14,858 bases of DNA from JALOAP01 sp964632355 (GTDB taxonomy: Bacteria > Chloroflexota > Dehalococcoidia > Tepidiformales > Tepidiformaceae): NCBI GenBank assembly GCA_964632355.1, contig CAZWBW010000071.1:1-14858 (forward strand), written 5' to 3'. The notes beneath the pieces are model-generated. The model saw nothing but the letters and a program-made list of their open reading frames with translations. It had not been told where the DNA came from and searched no databases. Of the stretch, positions 1 to 7,249 are shown in pieces. A program made the position numbers and the translations under genes. Within the stretch, counting starts at the first letter, position 1. The number at the start of each line of letters is the position of its first letter.

Positions 1-1519
1 CGAACCGGTACTCGAACCCCGCGAGTTCCCAGCCCGGCTCGGGCGGTTCTGCTTCCCATGTCGCCCCGATCGGCGTGCCAACGCTCGCCTGTAGCGAATC
101 GGGCGTCACCGCCGTCAGCCGGACGCCGGTGCGGCTGGTCCCGGTCATTCGTTCGTGAATGGCACGGCGCAACGCAGGCAGGAGGTTCAGCACCGGAGTC
201 CCCGGGCACTCCGTCTCCTGGTAGTGGATATGGCCGCCCACCGTAGGCGCGCCGAGGCGCCATATGTTGTCCGAACGGAGGAAATCTCGCACGAAGGGTT
301 CGCCGTTCGACTGCCCGGGACGGATGAACCCCCGCCGGCACTCGAACGTGCAGTAGCGTACGAGCGCCTCCCATCGTGGTCCCGCCGGCTCGTACATCTC
401 CCAGCCGTCCGCCAGCGAATTCCCGATGAGCCCGACGCCCACGCTCCCGTAGTTGTGGCGGGTCGCGTGGCCGGCCACAAGACCCTCACTCAGCACTTCG
501 CGGGTGGGCGAATCGTCGCCCGGGTCACCGCCGCGTCCGTGCCGTCCTTCGTAGATGACGCCGTACTTGTCGATCAGCGCGTGGTACCCGATGTCGCCCC
601 ATCCCTGCCCCACGGCGTGGTAGTGGTAGATTGCGCGCACGTCGTTCACGCTCTCGCCGGGACCGTAGCTGTTGCGGCCCGCCGTGTGATGCACCGCAAC
701 GAACCGCGCGGGCACGAACATCTCCGGCCAGGTCTCCCGTCCGTTCCCGCCGAACCGAAGCGACTCATCCGCGCCCCAGCTCCATCGCGTGACCACCGGA
801 AGGGACATTCCACTCTCGACGTCATATCCCGCGTTGCCGGGACTCGTGTCCGCCGTCCAGTCGCTCGCGAGCCCCGGGATGGTGATCCGCGTCACGGCGT
901 TCGGGACGGCATCCGCTGTTGCCCCACCCGCCGGCGCGGCCGGTGGCGCCAGGTCGCTGCCGCCTGCCGCGGCGAGTGCCTCCGCATCGAGCGGCGGGCC
1001 GCTGGCGTCGATCAGCGTCGCGGAAAGCCGTTCGAGCGCTGCTTCCTGCCCGGTCGCAAACACGATGCGGTAGCGCAGGGCCCGCGCCCCCTCAGTGTTC
1101 GCGAGGTGCGCGAAGTAGTCGCCGCGCGGCGTCCCATCGGATGGCGTCTCGATCAGGAGCCGCTGCCACCCCGACCATTCGTCGTTTTTCGTCGCGAACT
1201 GGAGCCAAACCTCGGGTTGCGCGTCGTCGTTCGGTGTCGTCCGCCAGTGAATACCGGCGTGCGTGATGGGCCGTTTGAGTTCGCGAACTGGCGAGGTGAA
1301 CGTGCCCCCAGGCGCCGTGGCCACAAGGAGACCATCGTCGGTGACGTGCGTCCCGTCGTGTGTGCCCCGGCGAAATACGGCGGCTCCGTCTTCCATCTCT
1401 GCGGCATCGACCGGTGGGAGGTCGTCGGCCCGGAGCACCCTCGGGAGGATGATTCCGCTCGCGATCGCAGCCACGGGGAGAGTGAGGAGGGAGCGGCGTG
1501 AGTAGGTCCGTCGTCCCAT
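1..1519 (-). CDS. Tat-exported N-acetylmuramoyl-L-alanine amidase / PGRP-type (C-terminus cut by window)
   Basis: Probably a zinc amidase that cuts the lactyl-alanine amide bond of peptidoglycan outside the membrane. The minus strand reads open for 506 codons from ATG at 1519 to the window edge. The N-terminus has a twin-arginine signal (SRRSLL at residues 7-12, then a hydrophobic stretch to about 25). Residues ~50-250 look beta-rich and are not assigned. An Amidase_2/PGRP domain spans about 270-445: VHHTAG (276-281) supplies the first zinc histidine, a GWGDIGYH motif follows, and GHIHYQETECPG (429-440) supplies H430 and C438, spaced as in T7 lysozyme. A further domain begins after ~455 and runs off the window. 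GGAG sits 6 nt upstream of the ATG. The gene is divergent from the deacetylase, with a 35 bp gap, which suggests paired control of wall turnover. Family assignment is firm; the exact substrate is not known. Confidence 0.88.
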   Translation of the reverse strand, partial: MGRRTYSRRSLLTLPVAAIASGIILPRVLRADDLPPVDAAEMEDGAAVFRRGTHDGTHVTDDGLLVATAPGGTFTSPVRELKRPITHAGIHWRTTPNDDAQPEVWLQFATKNDEWSGWQRLLIETPSDGTPRGDYFAHLANTEGARALRYRIVFATGQEAALERLSATLIDASGPPLDAEALAAAGGSDLAPPAAPAGGATADAVPNAVTRITIPGLASDWTADTSPGNAGYDVESGMSLPVVTRWSWGADESLRFGGNGRETWPEMFVPARFVAVHHTAGRNSYGPGESVNDVRAIYHYHAVGQGWGDIGYHALIDKYGVIYEGRHGRGGDPGDDSPTREVLSEGLVAGHATRHNYGSVGVGLIGNSLADGWEMYEPAGPRWEALVRYCTFECRRGFIRPGQSNGEPFVRDFLRSDNIWRLGAPTVGGHIHYQETECPGTPVLNLLPALRRAIHERMTGTSRTGVRLTAVTPDSLQASVGTPIGATWEAEPPEPGWELAGFEYRF

Positions 1520-1542
1520 GGTCAACTCCGTCCCGCCGCCTG

Positions 1543-1548
1543 TAGGAT
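1543..1548 (+). promoter_or_regulatory. Leaderless-type -10 (TAGGAT) for the deacetylase
   Basis: TAGGAT occupies -12 to -7 relative to the GTG at 1555, leaving exactly 6 nt. No Shine-Dalgarno sequence precedes the GTG. This fits a -10 element with transcription starting on the start codon. No convincing -35 is seen. Confidence 0.6.
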
Positions 1549-1549
1549 A
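1544..1549 (-). promoter_or_regulatory. -10 (TATCCT) for the amidase, overlapping the opposite-strand -10
   Basis: On the minus strand the same bases read TATCCT, another TANNNT hexamer. A start about 7 nt downstream would leave a leader of roughly 17 nt that contains the GGAG ribosome site before the ATG at 1519. The two -10 elements share five bases. Confidence 0.4.
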
Positions 1550-1554
1550 CGCCC

Positions 1555-2505
1555 GTGCTACCAGCGCGACGCCTGCTCCTGGGCGCGCTTTTCGCTTTTG
1601 TACTTTCCCTTTACGCACTCAGCGGCGGAGAGCAGAGTTCACAGGCGGAAGCGGAGTCCCCCTACCAGTACCGGGTCTCGTTCGTCGTTCGCGACGGGGC
1701 GCCGGGAACGGTCGGCTACCAGGTGCGCCAGGGCGACACGCTTCGCGCCATCGCCCACCGGTTCCACACATCCGCGGCAGGCATCGCCTCGCTCAACGGT
1801 GTACCGGCGAGCTACGCCCCGAAGCTCGGGGAGCATCTGCTCGCGCCCGAGCCGCCGTATCCACAAACAAGCCAGTTGGTGTACCACGGCCCCCGCTCGA
1901 GCAATCGCATCGCCCTCACGTTCGATATGGGCGGACGCGTCGACCCAGCGCTCGACATCATGCAGTGGCTCATCGACAACCGGATCCCCGCCACCATCTT
2001 CATGACCGGTTCGATGGTCGATAACCCCTACACCGACTATGGCCGCCAGGTGCTCGCTCTCGTGGAAGCGAACCTCGACCTGTTCGAACTCGGCAACCAC
2101 TCCTACAGCCACCCCGACTTCACCACGCTCAGCGGCTCCGCGATGGTGTCCGAACTGAACCGGACCCAGGCGTCGATCGAACAGTACGTCACACTCCGAA
2201 CCGCACCGCTCTTCCGTCCCCCGTTCGGCGCGCAGGACGGCCGCGTCCTGTACGAAGTCGGCCACGCTACCTACACGAAGACAATCATGTGGGATATCGA
2301 CACGATCGACTGGCTGCCACCATCCGATGGCGGCCCTTCGGCCTCCGACATCGTCGCGAAGGTGGTGAACAACGCCCAGGGCGGGAGCATCGTGCTCATG
2401 CACCTGGGCGGTTACAACACCTATCCCGCGCTCCCCGGCATGGTCAACGGGCTCCGGGCCCGCGGCTTCGAGTTCGTCACGGTCGGTGAACTGCTCGGGC
2501 CATAG
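1555..2505 (+). CDS. LysM-domain polysaccharide deacetylase (NodB/CE4 fold)
   Basis: A probable cell-wall polysaccharide deacetylase, 316 aa, held outside the membrane by an N-terminal hydrophobic segment (residues 5-23) after Arg-Arg. A LysM peptidoglycan-binding domain covers about 55-98 (YQVRQGDTL...). The NodB domain runs from about 118 to the end. Its motifs are TFDMGG (122-127), HSYSH (182-186, two metal histidines), RPPFGA (221-226), WDIDTIDW (246-253) and LMH (281-283). Motif 1 is normally TFDDG: the first, catalytic-base Asp (D124) is kept, but the usual metal-ligand Asp is Met125. This may mean altered metal binding or another ligand, so activity is likely but not certain. The GTG start is chosen because the leader peptide begins there and a -10 hexamer lies 6 nt upstream. 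It is divergent from the amidase gene. Confidence 0.87.
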   Translation: MLPARRLLLGALFAFVLSLYALSGGEQSSQAEAESPYQYRVSFVVRDGAPGTVGYQVRQGDTLRAIAHRFHTSAAGIASLNGVPASYAPKLGEHLLAPEPPYPQTSQLVYHGPRSSNRIALTFDMGGRVDPALDIMQWLIDNRIPATIFMTGSMVDNPYTDYGRQVLALVEANLDLFELGNHSYSHPDFTTLSGSAMVSELNRTQASIEQYVTLRTAPLFRPPFGAQDGRVLYEVGHATYTKTIMWDIDTIDWLPPSDGGPSASDIVAKVVNNAQGGSIVLMHLGGYNTYPALPGMVNGLRARGFEFVTVGELLGP

Positions 2506-3747
2506 TCACAGCGCCCAGACGCCCGCCGCGTTGCTCCGGTACCCCAGCGAGCGGTACACCGCATCGACCAGCGACTGCCCGCGGTCGTTCAGCAGGATGC
2601 CCCGCCCCATCTGGTTCATGGCGTACCCGAAGCTGAAGTTCGCCTCCGGGTCGGCAAACCCGATGCTGCCGCCCGCCCCGACGTGGCCGAACGCGTCGGA
2701 GCTCAGGATGGCACTGTCGCGGGCGCCCTTTGCCCTTCGCCGGTTATCGATCGACTTCATGAAGCCCAGCGCGAACCGCGTGGGGATGAGCAGCGTGGCG
2801 TCCTCGTTCGTCGCCATCGAAACCTGGCCCATCCGCGTCAGCGTTTCTGGGTCCACAAGCCGGACACCGTCGAATTCGCCCCCGAGCGACAGCGGCGCGT
2901 ACAGGCCCGCCAGCGCCCGCGCGTTGGCGATGCCGCCGCCTCCGCCGATCTCGGCCGCGTGGCATGCCCGGTCATTCGGGTCGAACCCGCCGTTGTTTAG
3001 CAGCGCGAGCGCCTGCAGCGACTGGTTATCGCTTACCACCGCCAGTTCGAAGTCGCTGAGCGGTTCGCCCGACTTGCGCGTGTACGGGATGACCGGCGCG
3101 ACCCGCGACTCATGCTCCTCCGGAAGCCCGATCCAGAAGTCCAGCCCGAGCGGCTCGGCGATCTCCTCCCGGAAGAACGTCCCCAGCGACTTCCCCGAAA
3201 CTCGCCGGACCAGCTCTCCCACCGTCCAGCCGAAGCTGATCATGTGGTAGCCGTTGCGTGTTCCCGGCTTCCACCAGGGCTCTTCCTTCGCCAGCCGGTC
3301 GACCATGTACTCCCAGTCGGTGCAGCCCTTGGGCTCCAGCGGAGCGCGCCACGCCGGTACTCCCGCGCTGTGGTCCAGCATCATTCGGACGGTCACGTCC
3401 TCTTTGGCGCCCCGCCCGAACTCCGGCCAGTACTTCGAAACCGGCGCCTCGATGTCGAGTTCGCCCCGGCTCGCGAGCACGTGCGCACAGATGGCCACCG
3501 CCCCCTTCGTGCACGAGAAGACGGTGCAGATCGTGTCCTCCGTCCATTCGACGGTCCGGTCCCGGTCTGCGAAACCGCCCCAGAGGTCGACGACGGTTTC
3601 GCCTTCGTACACCAGGCAGACCGAGGCGCCTAGTTCGCCACGTTCCCGGAAGTTGCGCTCGAATTCCTCCGCGATCAGCTGGAACCGCGGGTCACAGGTC
3701 CCTTCGATGCGGCCCCTGTCGAGTTCGATCCGAACCTCGTTCGCCAT
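2506..3747 (-). CDS. Serine hydrolase, class C beta-lactamase / EstB-like family
   Basis: A 413 aa serine hydrolase of the Beta-lactamase (PF00144) family, which includes esterases, D-aminopeptidases and penicillin-recognising enzymes. The nucleophile motif SxxK is SCTK (78-81), with S78 nucleophile and K81 base. The second motif, YxN/S, is probably Y167 in GYHM. The third, KTG in true beta-lactamases, is HVG (355-357), as in EstB-type esterases. No signal peptide is visible, so a cytoplasmic esterase/lipase role is more likely than antibiotic resistance. The ATG at 3747 follows a strong GGGGAGG at 8 nt. Its stop codon directly abuts the stop of the deacetylase (2505/2506) with no spacer. The natural substrate cannot be told from sequence. 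Confidence 0.86.
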   Translation of the reverse strand: MANEVRIELDRGRIEGTCDPRFQLIAEEFERNFRERGELGASVCLVYEGETVVDLWGGFADRDRTVEWTEDTICTVFSCTKGAVAICAHVLASRGELDIEAPVSKYWPEFGRGAKEDVTVRMMLDHSAGVPAWRAPLEPKGCTDWEYMVDRLAKEEPWWKPGTRNGYHMISFGWTVGELVRRVSGKSLGTFFREEIAEPLGLDFWIGLPEEHESRVAPVIPYTRKSGEPLSDFELAVVSDNQSLQALALLNNGGFDPNDRACHAAEIGGGGGIANARALAGLYAPLSLGGEFDGVRLVDPETLTRMGQVSMATNEDATLLIPTRFALGFMKSIDNRRRAKGARDSAILSSDAFGHVGAGGSIGFADPEANFSFGYAMNQMGRGILLNDRGQSLVDAVYRSLGYRSNAAGVWAL

Positions 3748-3777
3748 GGATTCGCCCTCCCCGCAGATGTTGGGCGC

Positions 3778-3783
3778 ATCCTA
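3778..3783 (-). promoter_or_regulatory. Candidate -10 (TAGGAT) for the serine hydrolase
   Basis: The minus strand carries TAGGAT, the same hexamer as at 1543. It sits about 30 nt before the ATG at 3747, which would give a leader of roughly 24 nt containing the GGGGAGG ribosome site. The -35 is not evident. Confidence 0.4.
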
Positions 3784-3843
3784 CGCGCCGCCACGATGAA
3801 GCGGAATCCGTCCCTCCCCCGGGCATCTTCTTACGGGATGGTG

Positions 3844-3849
3844 TATCGT
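3844..3849 (+). promoter_or_regulatory. Weak candidate -10 (TATCGT) for the acyl-CoA synthetase
   Basis: TATCGT lies 37 nt before the GTG at 3887. A start near 3856 would leave a leader of about 31 nt holding the GGGAGGG ribosome site at 3873-3879. No clear -35 is seen, so this is tentative. Confidence 0.25.
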
Positions 3850-3886
3850 CTCGTGCCACAGAAAACGTGGATGGGAGGGATAACAC

Positions 3887-5530
3887 GTGTTCAAGGGCCT
3901 CATGATGGATGACTATCCGCTGACGCTCCCCCATCTCCTGGAGCGCGCGGGTAAGTACTTCCCCAAGAACGATATCGTCACGCGGCTGCCCGACGGAACC
4001 CTGCACCGCTACACCTACGGCGACTACTACAAGCGCACCCGGCAGTTGATGAACGCCATGCGGAACAAGCTCGGCGTGCAGGAAGGCGACCGCGTCGGCA
4101 CTCTCTGCTGGAACACCTACCGCCACTTCGAGCTCTACCTCGCAGTGCCCTCCATGGGCGCCGTGCTCCATACGCTCAACCTTCGGCTCCACCCCTCGGA
4201 CCTGAGCTACATCGCGAACCACGCCGGCGACTCGGTCATCTTCGTCGACCGCTCGCTCCTGCCGCTGCTCGAGCAGTTCAAGGACCAGGTGAAGTCGCTC
4301 AAGCACGTGGTCGTCCTGCCCGACGACGGCCCCACGCCCGACGGATACCTGGACTACGAAGACCTCATCGCCGACCAGTCTACCGACTTTGAATACCCCG
4401 ACATCCCCGAAAACGCTGGCGCTGCCATGTGCTACACCTCTGGCACCACCGGCCACCCGAAGGGTGTCGTCTACAGCCACCGATCGAGCGTGCTCCACAG
4501 TTTCGCCGTCTGCCTCCCCGACAACATGGGCATCCATGAGCGAGACCGGATTCTCCCCGTTGTCCCGATGTTCCACGCGAACGCCTGGGGCCTCCCCTAC
4601 GCGGCGATCCTCGTCGGCGCCTCGCTCGTCTTCCCGGGTTCGAACCTCCAGCCCGAAACGCTCCTCGACCTCATTGCTGCCGAGAAGGTCACGATGGCGG
4701 GCGGCGTGCCGACCATTTGGAACGGCATCCTCGCGCTGCTCGACCAGAACCCCGGCCGCTGGGATGTGTCCTCGCTGCGGAACATGGCGATCGGCGGTTC
4801 GGCCGCTCCGCCCGCGCTCATCGATGGCTTCCAGAAGCGCCACGGGCTTCACGTGACCCACGCCTGGGGCATGACCGAAACCAACCCCGTCGGCACCCTC
4901 GCACGCGTGAAGCGCCACATGGACGACGCGTCCGACGAGCAGAAGCTCGCCGTTCGCTCGACCCAGGGCTATGCGATCCCGTTCGTTGAGACGCGCCACG
5001 TGAACGACGCCGGCGAAGTCCTCCCCTGGGACGGCCAGACCATGGGCGAACTCGAAGTTCGCGGCCCCTGGGTCGCGGCCAGCTACTACAACAACGACGA
5101 GCAGAAGGACAGGTTCACGCCTGACGGCTGGTTCAAGACCGGTGACATCGTGACCATCGATCCTGAGGGCTACGTCACCATCACCGACCGCGCGAAGGAC
5201 GTCATTAAGTCCGGCGGCGAGTGGATCAGCACCGTGGCGCTCGAAAACGCCCTCATGGCCCACCCGGCCGTCATGGAGGCTGCGGTTTTCGCCGCGCGCC
5301 ACCCGAAGTGGGACGAGCGGCCTCTTGCCGCCGTCGTGTTCCGGCCGGGCCAGAGCGCCACGAAAGAGGAGCTCATCAAGCACCTCGAACCGAACTTCGC
5401 CAAGTGGTGGCTCCCCGACGACATCGTCGTGGTCGACGAGATCCCGAAGACGTCGGTCGGGAAGTTCCAGAAGCTGAAGCTCCGCGAGGAGTACGGCGAC
5501 CACCTCGAAAAGCAACTGGCCAACAGCTAG
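3887..5530 (+). CDS. Acyl-CoA synthetase (fatty acid--CoA ligase, AMP-forming)
   Basis: A member of the ANL adenylating superfamily, 547 aa, the usual size for medium/long-chain acyl-CoA synthetases. It would join a carboxylic acid to CoA through an acyl-AMP, mostly for beta-oxidation. Motifs in order: P-loop YTSGTTGHPKG (183-193), A5 HAWGMTETNP (325-334), A7 GWFKTGD (414-420), A8 hinge DRAKDVIKSGGEWIS (434-448) and A10 with catalytic lysine K526 in SVGK (523-526). All key residues are intact. The GTG start is set by GGGAGGG 7 nt upstream; an in-frame ATG five codons on is less well placed. It is divergent from the hydrolase and convergent with the beta-propeller-like gene (18 bp gap). Chain length specificity cannot be read from sequence. 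Confidence 0.93.
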   Translation: MFKGLMMDDYPLTLPHLLERAGKYFPKNDIVTRLPDGTLHRYTYGDYYKRTRQLMNAMRNKLGVQEGDRVGTLCWNTYRHFELYLAVPSMGAVLHTLNLRLHPSDLSYIANHAGDSVIFVDRSLLPLLEQFKDQVKSLKHVVVLPDDGPTPDGYLDYEDLIADQSTDFEYPDIPENAGAAMCYTSGTTGHPKGVVYSHRSSVLHSFAVCLPDNMGIHERDRILPVVPMFHANAWGLPYAAILVGASLVFPGSNLQPETLLDLIAAEKVTMAGGVPTIWNGILALLDQNPGRWDVSSLRNMAIGGSAAPPALIDGFQKRHGLHVTHAWGMTETNPVGTLARVKRHMDDASDEQKLAVRSTQGYAIPFVETRHVNDAGEVLPWDGQTMGELEVRGPWVAASYYNNDEQKDRFTPDGWFKTGDIVTIDPEGYVTITDRAKDVIKSGGEWISTVALENALMAHPAVMEAAVFAARHPKWDERPLAAVVFRPGQSATKEELIKHLEPNFAKWWLPDDIVVVDEIPKTSVGKFQKLKLREEYGDHLEKQLANS

Positions 5531-5548
5531 GAACGTGCCCGCGAGTGC

Positions 5549-6244
5549 CTACCGGGGCTCCCCCGTGAGCCCCGGCAGGTACCCCGCGCCGTCGATCCAC
5601 CACGAAACCGTCTGCGGCCCCCAGCCGATGACGTCCTTGGCGAGCGTCCCCTTGATGGACCCGTCGCGGCTCACGATCCAGAGTTCGCTCGCACTCGACT
5701 TCGGCCCACGGTACTCGAGCAGCAGCCATTCCCCATCGGGCGACCACGTCACGAAGTTCGGCGGCCAGTTCTCCGGTACATCGAACTCCGCGATCACCCG
5801 CCGCTTGCCCTCCGACGACACATACAACTCGTTCGGGTAGCTCACCCCGGCGATTTCACCGTTGACGGATTCCGGCACGATGGCTTTGAACTTCGAACGC
5901 TCCTCTGTCTCGCGGGTCTCGCCAGTCGTGAGCTCCAACTCGGTCACCGTCTCGCGTCCGGGTGCATAGCTCGCGAACGCCACCGTGTTCGCATCGACCC
6001 AGGACACCCAGCTGATGGCGTCGGCGCAATGTACTTCCGTTCGGCTGGCCCCCGAGGCATCGGCCACTACAACACAGTGGTCCTCGTTCACGAACGCTAT
6101 CTGGCCGGGAACTGCCGCGATCGGTGCGTCCTCGAGCGATGGCGGCGACGGGTGATGCCGTCCGTACTGGAAGACGAGCACCGCACCGGCGCCGATAGCG
6201 GCGATCGCCACGAATACCGCTGCCGCAACCAGCCGGTCCTTCAC
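5549..6244 (-). CDS. Membrane-anchored beta-propeller-like (PD40/TolB-type repeat) protein
   Basis: A 231 aa protein of unknown function. A single N-terminal hydrophobic helix (about 5-26) should anchor it with the rest outside. The remainder is beta-rich, with WD40/TolB-like blades such as VTWSPDGEWLLLEYRG followed by SELWIVSRDGS; the length allows only a partial propeller or a few blades. The GTG start at 6244 overlaps the stop of the DUF2157 gene in a GTGA junction, implying translational coupling. The frame stays open 92 codons further upstream inside the DUF2157 gene, but that stretch is Arg/Gly-rich shadow sequence. It is likely a partner of the upstream membrane protein, perhaps in envelope sensing; this is inferred only from coupling. 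Confidence 0.75.
   Translation of the reverse strand: MKDRLVAAAVFVAIAAIGAGAVLVFQYGRHHPSPPSLEDAPIAAVPGQIAFVNEDHCVVVADASGASRTEVHCADAISWVSWVDANTVAFASYAPGRETVTELELTTGETRETEERSKFKAIVPESVNGEIAGVSYPNELYVSSEGKRRVIAEFDVPENWPPNFVTWSPDGEWLLLEYRGPKSSASELWIVSRDGSIKGTLAKDVIGWGPQTVSWWIDGAGYLPGLTGEPR
5552..5575. terminator. Hairpin at the convergent end of the acyl-CoA synthetase and beta-propeller genes
   Basis: CCGGGGCTC at 5552-5560 and GAGCCCCGG at 5567-5575 form a perfect 9 bp stem with a 6-base loop, 22 bp after the synthetase stop. It overlaps the last codons of the opposing gene. There is no T tract, so intrinsic termination is uncertain. Confidence 0.4.
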
Positions 6245-7179
6245 GTTGCGTCCGCCGTGCGCCGAACGCGGTAACGCGCCAGCAGGATGATGCTCCCGAC
6301 GATCAGTACGCCTACCACGATCAGCGCGAGCGCCGCGGCCGTCGGATCGTCCACGTGCATCGCGATAGCCCGGACGAGTGCCGCGAACCCGAGGGCCAAC
6401 CCCAGCACGATGTACAGGAACACGCCCCGCGCGATGCTCACCGCGACCAGCGCGCCAGCGACCACGAACGCGATCACTTCCAGCCACTCTGCTTCGAAGC
6501 CGCCGAAGAACGCGCCCCACGCCAGCAGCAACCCGAACAGTACTCGCGCGCTTGTGAGCGGCGACACGTACCCCGGCTCCGCGAGCGCAAGCCCGGCTGC
6601 CCCGAACCCAATCGCCATCAGCGACGACAACACCGGGTCGAACTCATCGGGCAGCGTGCCCACGGCTATCGCAACGAAGAACAGCGCCGCGGCGAGTCCG
6701 AACACCTGCACGTGGCTCGGCGCGACAATCCACAGCGGGACCGCAACCGCACACGCGGTGACCGCCCCCACGCGGAAGACGGTATCCTCGTTCGCGCCGC
6801 TCACGTTCGTGATAACAGCCGCCGTCGTCCCCGCGAGCGCCGTGGCAACGAGCCACGCGAGGTGCCCGCCCCGGACCAGCTGCGGCTGGCCTGTTGCCCG
6901 GAGCGCGAACCCGGCAAGGAGCGCCGCCACTGCGGGACCACCCACCACCGCAATTCGCGCCCAGTCCTGTAACTCGCCCCATGACGAGCCGATAAGGACC
7001 GCAACCCCGACCGCCACAATTGCGACGCCGAGGTAGACGATCGCTTCGAGGATTCCGGGCCGGTCTTCAGCGTCGCGCGTAGTGCGCTCTGCCTCGAACT
7101 GCAGCAGCCGCTCGACGGTCGCCTCATCGAGCAGGCCGGCGGTCTGCCAGCGCCGCAGATGCTTTTCAGGAGCGCTCAC
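6241..7179 (-). CDS. DUF2157-like polytopic membrane protein
   Basis: A 312 aa integral membrane protein matching the DUF2157 pattern: a soluble N-terminal helical segment (WQTAGLLDEATVERLLQFE at 11-29) followed by about ten hydrophobic helices, roughly 43-65, 74-95, 105-126, 136-153, 155-174, 183-200, 211-228, 232-249, 252-271 and 281-302. It ends in a basic tail. The family has no firmly established function. The GTG start at 7179 has no Shine-Dalgarno sequence but has TACTGT exactly at -12 to -7, so a leaderless transcript starting here is likely, separate from the DUF72 gene 70 bp upstream. Its stop overlaps the start of the beta-propeller-like gene, so the two are probably made together. 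Confidence 0.83.
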   Translation of the reverse strand: MSAPEKHLRRWQTAGLLDEATVERLLQFEAERTTRDAEDRPGILEAIVYLGVAIVAVGVAVLIGSSWGELQDWARIAVVGGPAVAALLAGFALRATGQPQLVRGGHLAWLVATALAGTTAAVITNVSGANEDTVFRVGAVTACAVAVPLWIVAPSHVQVFGLAAALFFVAIAVGTLPDEFDPVLSSLMAIGFGAAGLALAEPGYVSPLTSARVLFGLLLAWGAFFGGFEAEWLEVIAFVVAGALVAVSIARGVFLYIVLGLALGFAALVRAIAMHVDDPTAAALALIVVGVLIVGSIILLARYRVRRTADAT

Positions 7180-7185
7180 GAACGG

Positions 7186-7191
7186 ACAGTA
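7186..7191 (-). promoter_or_regulatory. Leaderless-type -10 (TACTGT) for the DUF2157 gene
   Basis: The minus strand reads TACTGT, then CCGTTC, then the GTG at 7179. The hexamer is therefore at -12 to -7, and no ribosome site intervenes. It would make the DUF2157 and propeller pair its own transcription unit. Confidence 0.5.
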
Positions 7192-7249
7192 CGCGTCCGA
7201 GCAAGGCGCAGCAACTGCCGGAAGCCTCCGTTGTGACGGCCACCTGGGG

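Noticed and set aside
155..1501. A 448-codon plus-strand frame opposite the amidase
   Set aside because: The minus strand encodes a clear Tat signal and PGRP zinc motifs through the same bases; the plus frame has Arg/Pro-rich low-complexity character and no ribosome site.
2506..3747. Antibiotic resistance beta-lactamase
   Set aside because: No export signal is visible and the third motif is HVG rather than KTG, which points to an EstB-like esterase/hydrolase.
3692..5515. A 607-codon open frame on the minus strand, antisense to the acyl-CoA synthetase
   Set aside because: The plus-strand frame has every motif of the ANL family; the antisense frame is a Val/Glu/Arg-rich mirror typical of GC-rich codon bias and matches no family that I know.
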